A stretch of DNA of 64,000 bases from Planctomycetota bacterium (GTDB lineage Bacteria > Planctomycetota > UBA1135): the NCBI GenBank assembly GCA_008501825.1, contig QQUA01000019.1, positions 105,133 through 169,132 of the forward strand, written 5' to 3'. Position numbers and translations under genes: made by a program. The notes below the pieces were generated by a model. The model saw only the letters and a list, made by a program, of their open reading frames with translations. It had not been told where the DNA came from and searched no databases. This document shows, piece by piece, positions 42,030-51,414 of this stretch. Each line of letters opens with the position of its first letter. Position 1 is the first letter of the stretch.

Positions 42030-44606
42030 TCACTTCCAAAGGGGAAGAAACTCCAAAGTCGTCGTTTCTCCTTCGAGCACTTCGAACTCAATGGAGTTGG
42101 CTTGGACTTGGAAGCCGGCGCCGTCTATGCGGCAGATCCAATGCCCTGCCGGGACGTCGTCTAATTGGAAGCTGCCATCCTGCCAAAGGCGGAAGGGACG
42201 TTCTGCCACGCCTTCCATGCCTTGCTGAGGGCTCAGGTATCCGGTTCCGGCCATGAAACGGTTTCCCTCATGCAGAATCTGCCCCGAAACCGAGCCCAAG
42301 GACACCGCTACGTCCACATCCAAAATCTGGCCTGCGGAAACGGTAACCGCCTGCCGAGTCAATCCCGCCGGAGCGAGGCGGCGGCCGGCGCTTCCAGTCT
42401 TTTGAAACACTCCAGAGGGCCAGGAGTGGGGTCGGTCGACTATGAGCCAGTAATCTCCGGGAGAGATTTCCACCAAATGAAACTCTCCTCTTGTATCCGA
42501 AGCCCCCATCCGCATGCGCTTACCGATCTCCTTCCAAGAGGTGCTGATGGGAGAACCATCGGATCGCCTGGGAACCAAATACACCGGCATGCCCGAAGCC
42601 GGACGTCCATTTCGAAGAACGGTTCCGGTCACTTCACCGCGACTGTTTAGTCCCAAGATAAGCTCGACATCCTGGATGGAGCCTGGCTTAACCCAGACCT
42701 CGGTTCGTGGCATGCCCTCGCTGGATCCCAAGTCGAAATAGAGATCGGAAAACCTGGGCTGTACGTCTCGAAGCCAGACGTCGTAGGTTCCAGGAGCCAG
42801 ACCTAGGAAGGAAAAGGTGCCGTCGGCGCTGATTGCGCTTTCTAGAGCATCTTGGCCCGTATCCTGGAGCCGAAGGGCAGCCCGGAGGTCTCCTCCTCCT
42901 TTCCATTCGCCCGAGACCTTGCCCCGAATCCCCGACAGGGGAAGCAATCGGAGAAGAGCTTGGTGGTCCCGGGCTTCCTCGAGAGCAAAGGCCTCGCTTT
43001 CTGCAGGAGAAAAGCCTTTTGCGGAGGCTGTTAGCCGATACTTTCCGGCACCCAAGCCGGAAAATTGGAAGGATCCATCGGAAGATGCAAAAACTGCTCC
43101 GGCCAGAGGATTCTTTGCCTCCAGCTCTCCGGGAATCAAATGCACTCGGGCTCCTTCAGCAGGTTGGCCAGTTGGGGTGACGACCTGGCCAGAAATGGAA
43201 CTTCCCGGCCTCATGATGATGGAAATATCCTTTAGAGAATCCTGTTCTCTGGCCGAGATCCAAAGCCCTCGAGACTTGGCAACCGCCATGCCAGGGGCGG
43301 TCGCGAGCAACAGGAAACGATCCTTCCAGTCTTTGCTGAGGTTTGGGTTCAAAGAAAATAACCCTTGTCCATCGCTCCGGGCTTCGGCCAAGGTTTCTCC
43401 ACTCAAATGTCGCAACTGGTTTGGACTTAGTCTGGAATAAGGCATGAGCCTGAGAATGGCACCGGCCACTGGCTTGCCCGTAGAGTCAAGGATTTGGCCG
43501 GAAATCAATCCCAAACGGTCAAGCTTGATTTCAAGTTTGCTGCCGATCTCATCCGGATCGAGCTTGATATGGCTTGGCCGGAAGCCGCGGGCTCTGCATT
43601 GGAGCTCCAATGTGCTCCAGCGTTTCGGAAGGTCGATCTGGAAACTTCCGTCGGGTGCGGTTTGGAATTCGGCGGATGGGTAACCGGGAATCTCGAATCT
43701 GAGTTCAGCCTCCGGCACGCTTTCACCCTGTGGGCCGACAACCACACCGTGCAGCTTCGTGGCTGGAAATAAGATGAGTCGAACTTCTTGGTCAGGACCT
43801 TGAGTGATTTCCGATAAGGGGCCTGAAAATGCTGGAGAGTACCCTGGTGCCTCTGCCCGGATCCGGATTCTTCCATTAGGAATTCCTCTGAGTTCGAATT
43901 TTCCCTGTGAGTTGGTTTCGGTTTGAAGATGGGATAGCCCGGTTAGCAAGGAAAGCTGGCGGTGGCGGAATCGTTGGCTTTCCGTATCTTCTTGAAGGAA
44001 GATATTTACTCCTTTGAGGGGTTGGTTGTTTTGGTTGAATACGACTCCCCTGACCTCTCTTCCTGAGGCTAGGGAGATAATTCCTAGGTCATGGGTGCGG
44101 GTTGAAGAAGAAGAGAGATTTAGGAATTCAATCGGTAAGTAACCCTCGGCGTAGATTTTGACAAGGAATCGGAAATCCTCTCCGGGAGATTCTGGAAACG
44201 CGAAGTCTCCGTTAGGGTTGGTTTGGGTTCTCCAATGAAGTTGAAATTCCTTTGGATCTCTGGAGGAAAAGGACGGGGCAATGAACCCACGATTTCCAAA
44301 GGCTTCCACTTCCAAACCTGGCATTGGATTTCCATTTGGGCGGAAGATTTGGCCGACGAACGAAGGGATTCCAAGGTCCGAATTTGGAAATGAAAGACTA
44401 GCTGAAATGCCTTCAGCAAGGGGGTTTCTCGCGCCGGTGGCATTTTCTTCGAACTCCGATGGCTTGCTCCCCCCCTCAATGGGAATTGTTTCTTGTTTCT
44501 GGCCATCCGGATTGCCTGGTCCTTCCCTGGAAACAGGCTGAAAACCGAGGAGGATAAGAAGAATTACGGCCGCCGCAATGATTAGGGCGACGGCCGTGGT
44601 ACGCAT
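42030..44606 (-). CDS. Large membrane-anchored protein with repeated carboxypeptidase-regulatory-like domains
   Basis: About 858 residues from the ATG at 44606 (a GTG two codons upstream is possible). One N-terminal helix (AVALIIAAAVILLILLGF) anchors the protein. The rest is a chain of about eight Ig-like carboxypeptidase-regulatory domains, each with a G-x-V-x-D/N-x-x-G-x-P-x-x-G pattern: FRPNGNPMPGLEV, FNQNNQPLKGVNI, GPQGESVPEAEL, DSTGKPVAGAIL, TPTGQPAEGARV and LRNGRPASGMPV are visible. These beta-sandwich modules occur in surface and scaffolding proteins. No catalytic domain is seen. It is just downstream of the propeller array on the same strand (30-base gap) and may be cotranscribed. Confidence 0.8.
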   Translation of the reverse strand: MRTTAVALIIAAAVILLILLGFQPVSREGPGNPDGQKQETIPIEGGSKPSEFEENATGARNPLAEGISASLSFPNSDLGIPSFVGQIFRPNGNPMPGLEVEAFGNRGFIAPSFSSRDPKEFQLHWRTQTNPNGDFAFPESPGEDFRFLVKIYAEGYLPIEFLNLSSSSTRTHDLGIISLASGREVRGVVFNQNNQPLKGVNIFLQEDTESQRFRHRQLSLLTGLSHLQTETNSQGKFELRGIPNGRIRIRAEAPGYSPAFSGPLSEITQGPDQEVRLILFPATKLHGVVVGPQGESVPEAELRFEIPGYPSAEFQTAPDGSFQIDLPKRWSTLELQCRARGFRPSHIKLDPDEIGSKLEIKLDRLGLISGQILDSTGKPVAGAILRLMPYSRLSPNQLRHLSGETLAEARSDGQGLFSLNPNLSKDWKDRFLLLATAPGMAVAKSRGLWISAREQDSLKDISIIMRPGSSISGQVVTPTGQPAEGARVHLIPGELEAKNPLAGAVFASSDGSFQFSGLGAGKYRLTASAKGFSPAESEAFALEEARDHQALLRLLPLSGIRGKVSGEWKGGGDLRAALRLQDTGQDALESAISADGTFSFLGLAPGTYDVWLRDVQPRFSDLYFDLGSSEGMPRTEVWVKPGSIQDVELILGLNSRGEVTGTVLRNGRPASGMPVYLVPRRSDGSPISTSWKEIGKRMRMGASDTRGEFHLVEISPGDYWLIVDRPHSWPSGVFQKTGSAGRRLAPAGLTRQAVTVSAGQILDVDVAVSLGSVSGQILHEGNRFMAGTGYLSPQQGMEGVAERPFRLWQDGSFQLDDVPAGHWICRIDGAGFQVQANSIEFEVLEGETTTLEFLPLWK

Positions 44607-44636
44607 TTGCACGGGGGCCTAAGTGTTGGGGTCACC

Positions 44637-46265
44637 CTATAGAGTGATCCGGATGGGCCAAGCAATGGAGGTGCGGCGGCCGGCAAGGGCCGGGGTGGAG
44701 TCGTAAGTGACCGCCGCCATGTAGAAGGTGGTGCCTACAAGGCCGGCCAAGGTGGGGTCGCTGTCCAGGGTGGCGGTGGCTTGGGCATTGGCATCCAATG
44801 TGCCGAAGGCACCATGCAGATTGAACGGAGCCCAGCCGGTGAGCATTTGGCTGAGCAGCAGGCTTTGACCCAAGGGAACTTCCAGACCGGCAATAGTAGT
44901 CGGGCCGGTGCCAGCTCCAGAAAGGAGCAGAGCGTACTTGGTATTCGCTTCGCTTTCCGGGAAAGACATCAGGATTTGAACGGGAACCCCGGACGAAGCA
45001 GAGAGTTCGGTGGCATCGGCGAAAATGAAGGGGTTGGGACTATAGATGTAAACTGCACCTGCTTCACCCATACTCCCATTCGGTTCATTTCTTGAGCCAG
45101 CCATGATTTCATCAAGTCCGTCTCCGGTGATATCCCCAATCGTCGCGACATTCTGTCCAAATCCTTCATTGCTAATCGCTCCCTCAATAATGTCGAGCAA
45201 TTCACCGCTGACGCCAGAATAAATATGGATTTTTCCGATTTGGCTTGAACTCGGATTTACGGTAATGGCCAAATCATTGATCTGGTCGAAATCAATATCT
45301 GCGATGCAATCAATTCCATAGCCAATTATTTCACCTTGAACAATTCCATCAATTCGAAAAATAACCGAACCATCCAACCCAGAATAAACATAAACTGATC
45401 CAGTTAATGGTCCGCCAAAGCTTGCTCCAATACTGCCAGCCATGAAATCGCCTGCCCCATCTAAATTGAGGTCCCCTGCTCCCGCTATTGACCAACCCAA
45501 AAGCTCATAAGAAGCTGGAGGTCCAACGATTTCATGGATCAATGCGCCCGTCCTTCCAGAATACGCATATACAACTCCATTTTGATCGAATCCGTTTCGC
45601 CCAGCGGTTGGAGCACCTACTAGAATGTCCGGATAGCCGTCACCATCGACATCTTCGCTTCCTACTGAACAACCAAATTGATCACCTTGGAACTCACCAT
45701 CGAATTGATAAAGGATTGATCCATCCAGACCGGAGAATACATACACTCGGCCTGAATTTGAATTATATCCCTCTGCCCCAACAATCACGTCGTCAACGCC
45801 ATCGAGGTTGACGTCTCCCAAACAAGAAACGGCGTTGCCGAGTTTGGGGAGGTTTGGGGTTGTCCACCAGTGCGTGCCATCATTAAGTAGCACAGTGGCT
45901 ATGCTGGTACCTGGACGGCCGAGCAAAACATCAGGCAAACCATCTCCATTTACGTCTCCCGCACCGCTTACAGCGATGCCAATCATCGATACAAAACCAT
46001 CGGTCCACTGCCAAAGAGGATGACCATTCTTTCCTGAGTAAGCATAAACCATGCCCTTTTCAGAGCTCTGGTACGGCGCACCCACAAGAATATCCGGAAA
46101 GCCATCGTCGTTTAGATCACCAGGCCCGGCTACCGAGTATCCGAAACGACCTTCTGTGTGCTGGCCTTGGATTTTGTGGTGCAATTCCCATTCGCCGCCG
46201 ATGCGCTGGGCAACCGCCGGTGGCGTAGCGAAAATAAGAAGGCTGAGGGCAAATTCACATTTCAT
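44637..46265 (-). CDS. Secreted integrin-alpha-like FG-GAP propeller protein, copy 1
   Basis: A 542-residue exported protein (signal MKCEFALSLLIFATPPAVAQ). Seven calcium-loop repeats, DLNDDGFPD, DVNGDGLPD, DVNLDGVDD, DVDGDGYPD, DLNLDGAGD, DIDFDQIND and DITGDGLDE, mark a seven-bladed FG-GAP propeller; FG-GAP-like cores (FGYSVAGPGD, FGCSVGSEDV) precede them. The last 125 residues (FADATELSASSG ... AGRRTSIAWPIRITL) form a separate beta-rich end domain shared almost identically with the three upstream copies. Likely a surface adhesin or matrix protein. Last gene of the four-copy array; lower GC in the propeller part than in the end domain. Confidence 0.88.
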   Translation of the reverse strand: MKCEFALSLLIFATPPAVAQRIGGEWELHHKIQGQHTEGRFGYSVAGPGDLNDDGFPDILVGAPYQSSEKGMVYAYSGKNGHPLWQWTDGFVSMIGIAVSGAGDVNGDGLPDVLLGRPGTSIATVLLNDGTHWWTTPNLPKLGNAVSCLGDVNLDGVDDVIVGAEGYNSNSGRVYVFSGLDGSILYQFDGEFQGDQFGCSVGSEDVDGDGYPDILVGAPTAGRNGFDQNGVVYAYSGRTGALIHEIVGPPASYELLGWSIAGAGDLNLDGAGDFMAGSIGASFGGPLTGSVYVYSGLDGSVIFRIDGIVQGEIIGYGIDCIADIDFDQINDLAITVNPSSSQIGKIHIYSGVSGELLDIIEGAISNEGFGQNVATIGDITGDGLDEIMAGSRNEPNGSMGEAGAVYIYSPNPFIFADATELSASSGVPVQILMSFPESEANTKYALLLSGAGTGPTTIAGLEVPLGQSLLLSQMLTGWAPFNLHGAFGTLDANAQATATLDSDPTLAGLVGTTFYMAAVTYDSTPALAGRRTSIAWPIRITL

Positions 46266-46267
46266 GA

Positions 46268-47917
46268 CTAAAGAGTAATTCTAATTGGCCAAGCAATGGA
46301 GGTGCGGCGGCTAGCAAGAGTCGGGGTAGAGTCGTAAGTGACCGCTGCCATGTAGAAGGTAGTGCCGACCAAGCCGGCCAGGGTCGGATCACTGTCCAAG
46401 GTGGCGGTGGCTTGGGCATTGACATCCAAAGTGCCGAAGGCGCCGTGCAGGTTGAACGGAGCCCAGCCCGTGAGCATTTGGCTGAGCAGCAAGCTTTGAC
46501 CCAAGGGAACTTCCAGACCGGCAATGGTGGTCGGGCCGGTGCCGGCTCCAGAAAGGAGCAGAGCGTACTTGGTATTCGCTTCACTTTCCGGGAAAGACAT
46601 CAGGATTTGAACGGGAACCCCGGACGAAGCAGAAAGCTCGGTCGCATCGGCGAAAATGAAGGGGTTGGGGTTGTAGATATAAACCGCCCCAGCGTCGACA
46701 AGGTTGCCATTAGCCTCCCCTTTAGCTCCAACAGCGATTGCATCCAACCCGTTGCCGGAAAGGTCTCCCATTGTGGCAATACTTTTTCCAAATCCTTCGT
46801 CGCTGCTCGGACCATCTATCACATCAAGTAGCTCGCCATTCACGCCCGAATAAACTTGAACTTTGTCAATAATGTTGGCATTGGGTACGACTGAAATAAT
46901 AAGGTCACCTAATTGGTCAAAATCAAGGTCCTGAACTGAATCAATGCCAAATCCAATCGTCTCTCCAGGCTCTCTTCCGTCGATTCTATAAAGAAGCATT
47001 CCATCAAAACCTGAAAACACGAAAACAGAGCCAGTCCCCGGACCTCCGATTTCGGACCCTGTGGCACTTACCATAAAATCAGGATATCCGTCGGAATTGA
47101 CATCCTCGAGACCAGCAACAGGACTCCCAAATCCCTGAAAGGGAAATAAGGGACCAACTATCTCGAAAATGTTGCCGCCTGTTTGGCCAGAAACCACATA
47201 ACAAACACCCACTTGCTCCACTCCGGCGCGTGAGGCAAGTGGCGCGCCAATCAAGATATCAGGAAAACCATCTAAATCAAAATCTCTTCCTCCGGCGATG
47301 GATCCCCCAAAATGGTCGCCAGCAAAAGAACCATCAAATTCAAAAAGGACTGCGCCATCAAGCCCTGAATAAACAAAGACTTTGCCCGCAGCGGTTTCAC
47401 CGTTTGGTGAAGCATTATCTGCCCCAACAACGACATCATCAAAACCATCGAGATTGATATCACCGCCGGAGCAAATAGAGCTACCGTGGTCAACAGCAAA
47501 ATCTTGAATGGACCACCAAGGGGTTCCGTCGTTGAGTAAAACCCAAACTCGATCATCTTTATAAATGCCAACGGCAACATCAGGGAAACCATCTCCATTG
47601 ACATCACCCGCTCCACTTACGGCAGTTCCCGCCATGTTGACATATCCACCGTCAGACCATTGCCAAAGGAGTTGGCCATTCCTCCCCGAATATGCATAAA
47701 CCATACCCGCCTCAGAGTTTTGGTAGGGCGCCCCAACAACCAGGTCAGGATAACCATCTCCATTTAAATCTCCAGGGCCCGCGATGGAGTGGCCGAAAAA
47801 GCTATCTTCGTATTGCCCCTGAATCTTAAGGGCCAACTCCCATTCTCCCCCAATGCGCTGGGCAATTGCCAGTGGGGCGGCGAAGACCAGGAGGCCGAGG
47901 GTGAATACGGACTTCAT
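46268..47917 (-). CDS. Secreted integrin-alpha-like FG-GAP propeller protein, copy 2
   Basis: A 549-residue homologue of copy 1 with signal MKSVFTLGLLVFAAPLAIAQ, identical but for one residue to that of copy 3. It has seven DxDxDG-type loops (DLNGDGYPD, DVNGDGFPD, DINLDGFDD, DFDLDGFPD, DVNSDGYPD, DLDFDQLGD, DLSGNGLDA) and the shared end domain. The frame continues upstream to 47944, but the signal peptide fixes the ATG at 47917. Its stop is two bases from the copy 1 ATG, so the copies form one transcription unit. Confidence 0.88.
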   Translation of the reverse strand: MKSVFTLGLLVFAAPLAIAQRIGGEWELALKIQGQYEDSFFGHSIAGPGDLNGDGYPDLVVGAPYQNSEAGMVYAYSGRNGQLLWQWSDGGYVNMAGTAVSGAGDVNGDGFPDVAVGIYKDDRVWVLLNDGTPWWSIQDFAVDHGSSICSGGDINLDGFDDVVVGADNASPNGETAAGKVFVYSGLDGAVLFEFDGSFAGDHFGGSIAGGRDFDLDGFPDILIGAPLASRAGVEQVGVCYVVSGQTGGNIFEIVGPLFPFQGFGSPVAGLEDVNSDGYPDFMVSATGSEIGGPGTGSVFVFSGFDGMLLYRIDGREPGETIGFGIDSVQDLDFDQLGDLIISVVPNANIIDKVQVYSGVNGELLDVIDGPSSDEGFGKSIATMGDLSGNGLDAIAVGAKGEANGNLVDAGAVYIYNPNPFIFADATELSASSGVPVQILMSFPESEANTKYALLLSGAGTGPTTIAGLEVPLGQSLLLSQMLTGWAPFNLHGAFGTLDVNAQATATLDSDPTLAGLVGTTFYMAAVTYDSTPTLASRRTSIAWPIRITL

Positions 47918-47919
47918 GA

Positions 47920-49560
47920 TTAGAGTGTAACCCGAATGGGCCAAGCAATCGAGGTGCGGCGGCCAGCAAGAGTCGGGGTGGAGTCGTAAGTGACCGCTGC
48001 CATGCAGAAGGTGGTGCCGACCAAGCCGGCCAAGGATGGATCGCTGTCCAGGGTGGCGGTGGCCTGGGCGTTGGCATCCAAAGTGCCGAAGGCTTCGTGC
48101 AGATTAAACGGTGCCCAGCCGGTGAGCATTTGGCTGAGCAGAAGGCTTTGGCCCAAGGGAACTTCCAGGCCGGCAATGGTGGTCGGGCCGGTGCCGGCTC
48201 CGGAAAGGAGTAGAGCGTACTTAGCATTCGCCTCACTTTCCGGGAAAGACATCAGGACTTCAACGGGAACTCCGGATGAAGCGGAAAGCTCGGTGGCATC
48301 GGCGAAAATGAAGGGGTTGGGAGAATAGACTTGAACTGCTCCGGCGCTGTCGATGCCGCCATTGTCCATGGCCCGCAGGCCTGCAATGACTGCATCAAGT
48401 CCGTTTCCTTCGATGTCTCCGACTGTGGCGACGTATCGACCAAAACCTGCTCGAGATTCAGTGCCCAAAATGGTATCCAAAAGGCTACCGTCGACTCCGG
48501 ATCGGATTTCAATCCGCCCAAGATCCACTGGGAAATCGTCAGATGAAATGACTAAATCCCTAATTCCATCAAAATCAAGATCCTCAATGCCAGCTATTTC
48601 AAGGCCCAAAAAATCTCCATCATTGGACCCGTCTATCTGATACAGAACGCTTCCATCTTGCCCGGAATGAAGAAAGACTGTGCCCGAATCCAAACCTCCG
48701 AAATCAGCGCCAGGTGCACTGATCATAAAGTCATCATATCCATCCTGATTGATATCTCCGACCCCGGCGATGCCATCACCTAAGAGGTACTCATTAGAAA
48801 ATTGCCCAATGTATTCCATTAACAAACTGCCATCGCTTCCCGAATATAAATAAGCAGCACCAACATCTGAAAAACCGCCTCGACTAGCGAAAAAAGTACT
48901 GACAAGTATATCGGGAAAGCCATCTGCATTTGTGTCTCCAGCGCCTGCAACAGAAACTCCGAATCTATCTCCAGCCACAGCGCCATTGAATCGGAAAAGC
49001 CTAGTGCCATCAAGTCCAGAATATACAAAGGCGGAGCCTGCATCGATCAATCCTTGAGGGTCGGTGAAGTCTGCCCCGACGATCACGTCGTCAAACCCAT
49101 CCAAATTGACATCACCGAGGCCAGCAACAGCCCTTCCGAATTGCGCAAAGGCGTTATCTTTTGTCCACCAAACAGTTCCATTGCTTAATAACACCGTGGC
49201 TTTACTATGATCTGGGGAGCCCACGATTACATCAGGAAGGCCATCCGCATTTACGTCACCAGCTCCTGAGACCGCAAATCCAGTAAAGCCATGGTCTGCC
49301 CACTCCCAAAGCAACGAGCCCGTTTTTCCAGAGTAAGCATAAACAACGCCATCTCCCGAATTTTGGCGAGGAGCGCCTACAACGAAGTCGGCAAAACCGT
49401 CACCATCCAAATCTCCTGGGCCGGCAACCGCGTCTCCGAAAAAACCGAGTTCCTTTTCACCGAAAATTTGATGCTCAAGATCCCATTCCCCACCGATTCG
49501 TTGGGCAATCGCCGATGGTGCGGCGAAGACCAGGAGGCCGAGGGTGAATACGGACTTCAT
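47920..49560 (-). CDS. Secreted integrin-alpha-like FG-GAP propeller protein, copy 3
   Basis: A 546-residue homologue with signal MKSVFTLGLLVFAAPSAIAQ. Its loops are DLDGDGFAD, DVNADGLPD, DVNLDGFDD, DTNADGFPD, DINQDGYDD, DLDFDGIRD and DIEGNGLDA. Over most of its length it is nearly identical to copy 4, especially the last two blades and the end domain, showing a recent duplication or gene conversion. Its end domain differs slightly from the others (FNLHEAFGTLD, VPVEVLMS, TTFCMAAV). Two bases separate it from copy 2. Confidence 0.88.
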   Translation of the reverse strand: MKSVFTLGLLVFAAPSAIAQRIGGEWDLEHQIFGEKELGFFGDAVAGPGDLDGDGFADFVVGAPRQNSGDGVVYAYSGKTGSLLWEWADHGFTGFAVSGAGDVNADGLPDVIVGSPDHSKATVLLSNGTVWWTKDNAFAQFGRAVAGLGDVNLDGFDDVIVGADFTDPQGLIDAGSAFVYSGLDGTRLFRFNGAVAGDRFGVSVAGAGDTNADGFPDILVSTFFASRGGFSDVGAAYLYSGSDGSLLMEYIGQFSNEYLLGDGIAGVGDINQDGYDDFMISAPGADFGGLDSGTVFLHSGQDGSVLYQIDGSNDGDFLGLEIAGIEDLDFDGIRDLVISSDDFPVDLGRIEIRSGVDGSLLDTILGTESRAGFGRYVATVGDIEGNGLDAVIAGLRAMDNGGIDSAGAVQVYSPNPFIFADATELSASSGVPVEVLMSFPESEANAKYALLLSGAGTGPTTIAGLEVPLGQSLLLSQMLTGWAPFNLHEAFGTLDANAQATATLDSDPSLAGLVGTTFCMAAVTYDSTPTLAGRRTSIAWPIRVTL

Positions 49561-49562
49561 GA

Positions 49563-51212
49563 TTAGAGTGTAACCCGGATAGGCCAGGCGATCGAAGTGC
49601 GGCGGCCGGCGAGGGCCGGGGTGGAGTCATAGGTGACCGCTGCCATGTAGAAAGTGGTGCCGACCAGGCCGGCCAAGGTCGGATCACTGTCCAAGGTGGC
49701 GGTGGCTTGGGCATTGGCGTCCAGAGTGCCGAAGGCGCCGTGCAGATTGAACGGTGCCCAGCCCGTCAGCATTTGGCTGAGCAGCAAACTTTGGCCTAGG
49801 GGAACTTCCAGGCCGGCAATGGTAGTCGGTCCGGTACCGGCTCCGGAAAGGAGCAAGGCATACTTGGTATTCGCCTCACTTTCCGGGAAAGACATCAGGA
49901 CTTGAACGGGAACTCCAGATGAAGCGGAGAGTTCGGTGGCATCGGCGAAAATGAAGGGGTTGGGAGAATAGACTTGAACTGCTCCGGCGCTGTCGATGCC
50001 GCCATTGTCCATGGCCCGCAGGCCTGCAATGACTGCATCAAGTCCGTTTCCTTCGATGTCTCCGACTGTGGCGACGTATCGACCAAAACCTGCTCGAGAT
50101 TCAGTGCCCAAAATGGTATCCAAAAGGCTACCGTCGACTCCGGATCGAATTTCAATCCGCCCAAGATCCACAGGGAAATCGTCAGATGAAATGACTAAAT
50201 CCCTAATTCCATCAAAATCAAGATCCTCAATGCCTGCGATTTCAAGACCAAAGAAATCTCCATCACTGGATCCGTCTATCTGATACAGAACGCTTCCATC
50301 TTGTCCGGAATGAAGGAAGACTGTGCCAGAATCCACGCCTCCGAAATCTGCGCCAAGTGCGCTGATCATAAAGTCATCATATCCATCCTGATTGATATCT
50401 CCGACCCCAGCAATGCCATCACCTAGGAGGTACTCATTAGAAAATTGCCCAATGTATTCCATCAACAAAGCGCTATCACTTCCCGAATACAAGTAGGCTG
50501 CGCCAACTTTCGAGAAGCCGGCTCGACTAGCGAAAAAAGTACTGACAAGCATGTCTGGAAAGCCATCTGCGTTCGTGTCTCCGGCACCTGCAACAGAAAC
50601 TCCGAACCGGTCTCCAGCCATAGCTCCATTAAAACGAAATAGTTGCGCACCATCTAATCCAGAGTAAACAAAAGCTGAACCTGCATCAACTCTTCCCTGA
50701 GGATTTGTTCGATCAGCCCCAACTATTACATCGTCGATTCCATCCAAATTGACATCACCGACACCAGCAACAGCTCTCCCGAATTGCGCAAAGGCAGTAT
50801 CCTTAGTCCACCAAACGGTCCCATCATTTAACAAAACGGTGGCTTTGCTGCCCCTCGGAGATCCTACCACTACGTCTGGGAATCCATCCGCATTTACATC
50901 ACCAGCTCCGGCGACGGCAAACCCTGTTTGTTCTCCTCCCAAGGCAGTCCATTCCCAAAGTAGCAAACCGGTTTTACCGGAGAAGGCATAAACGGTTCCT
51001 TTTTCGGAGCTTTCAATTGGAGCACCCACTACAAAATCGGCGAAACCATCCCCATCTAAATCCCCTGGACCAGCAACGGCGTCTCCAAAAAATCCTAGCT
51101 CCTGTTCACCGAAAATTTGGTGCTTGAGCGCCCATTCCCCGCCTATTCTTTGAGTCGAACCTTTGGTAACAAGAGTTAGCAGAGCAAGAGTAATGAGTTG
51201 AGCCTTTAACAT
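49563..51212 (-). CDS. Secreted integrin-alpha-like FG-GAP propeller protein, copy 4 (first of operon)
   Basis: A 549-residue homologue whose signal (MLKAQLITLALLTLVTKGSTQ) differs from the other copies while the mature protein, beginning RIGGEW, closely matches copy 3. Seven calcium loops and the shared end domain are present. It is the promoter-proximal gene; the 202-base gap upstream (51213-51414) should contain the promoter and includes the stem-loop at 51347-51380. The different leader with a conserved body suggests that the mature parts have been homogenised. Confidence 0.88.
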   Translation of the reverse strand: MLKAQLITLALLTLVTKGSTQRIGGEWALKHQIFGEQELGFFGDAVAGPGDLDGDGFADFVVGAPIESSEKGTVYAFSGKTGLLLWEWTALGGEQTGFAVAGAGDVNADGFPDVVVGSPRGSKATVLLNDGTVWWTKDTAFAQFGRAVAGVGDVNLDGIDDVIVGADRTNPQGRVDAGSAFVYSGLDGAQLFRFNGAMAGDRFGVSVAGAGDTNADGFPDMLVSTFFASRAGFSKVGAAYLYSGSDSALLMEYIGQFSNEYLLGDGIAGVGDINQDGYDDFMISALGADFGGVDSGTVFLHSGQDGSVLYQIDGSSDGDFFGLEIAGIEDLDFDGIRDLVISSDDFPVDLGRIEIRSGVDGSLLDTILGTESRAGFGRYVATVGDIEGNGLDAVIAGLRAMDNGGIDSAGAVQVYSPNPFIFADATELSASSGVPVQVLMSFPESEANTKYALLLSGAGTGPTTIAGLEVPLGQSLLLSQMLTGWAPFNLHGAFGTLDANAQATATLDSDPTLAGLVGTTFYMAAVTYDSTPALAGRRTSIAWPIRVTL

Positions 51213-51346
51213 CTTGTGAGGGAAAAGCTATTGGGAAGAGCTTGAGAGGAGAAGCTTGGGTGTAAGCATCAACTCTACCAAGAGGAGGTGGCAAATCAAA
51301 ATGGAAAGGCTAGATGGACATAAATTGCTCATTCCATTAGATTTGC

Positions 51347-51380
51347 GGAAATCTCCGCATCTGAGTGAGGCGGAGATTCC
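51347..51380. other. Stem-loop between the secreted-protein gene and the propeller array
   Basis: GGAAATCTCCGC (51347-51358) pairs with GCGGAGATTCC (51370-51380) with one bulged A. It lies 35 bases beyond the stop of the upstream minus-strand gene and 135 bases before the array start, so it may be a weak terminator or a leader structure. No clear T tract follows. Confidence 0.45.
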
Positions 51381-51414
51381 CATCTAGGTCATGCTTTAGC
51401 TGTCCTCCAACAGA

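Larger units (their letters stand above)
44637..51212 (-). repeat. Four-copy tandem gene array with near-identical 3' units
   Basis: The end-domain segments at about 44641-45025, 46270-46655, 47930-48310 and 49570-49950 are nearly the same at DNA level, while the propeller parts of copies 1 and 2 have diverged. Copies 3 and 4 share much more: 48301-48591 and 49944-50234 differ at two of 291 positions by my reading. Repeat period is about 1.64 kb. Confidence 0.85.
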
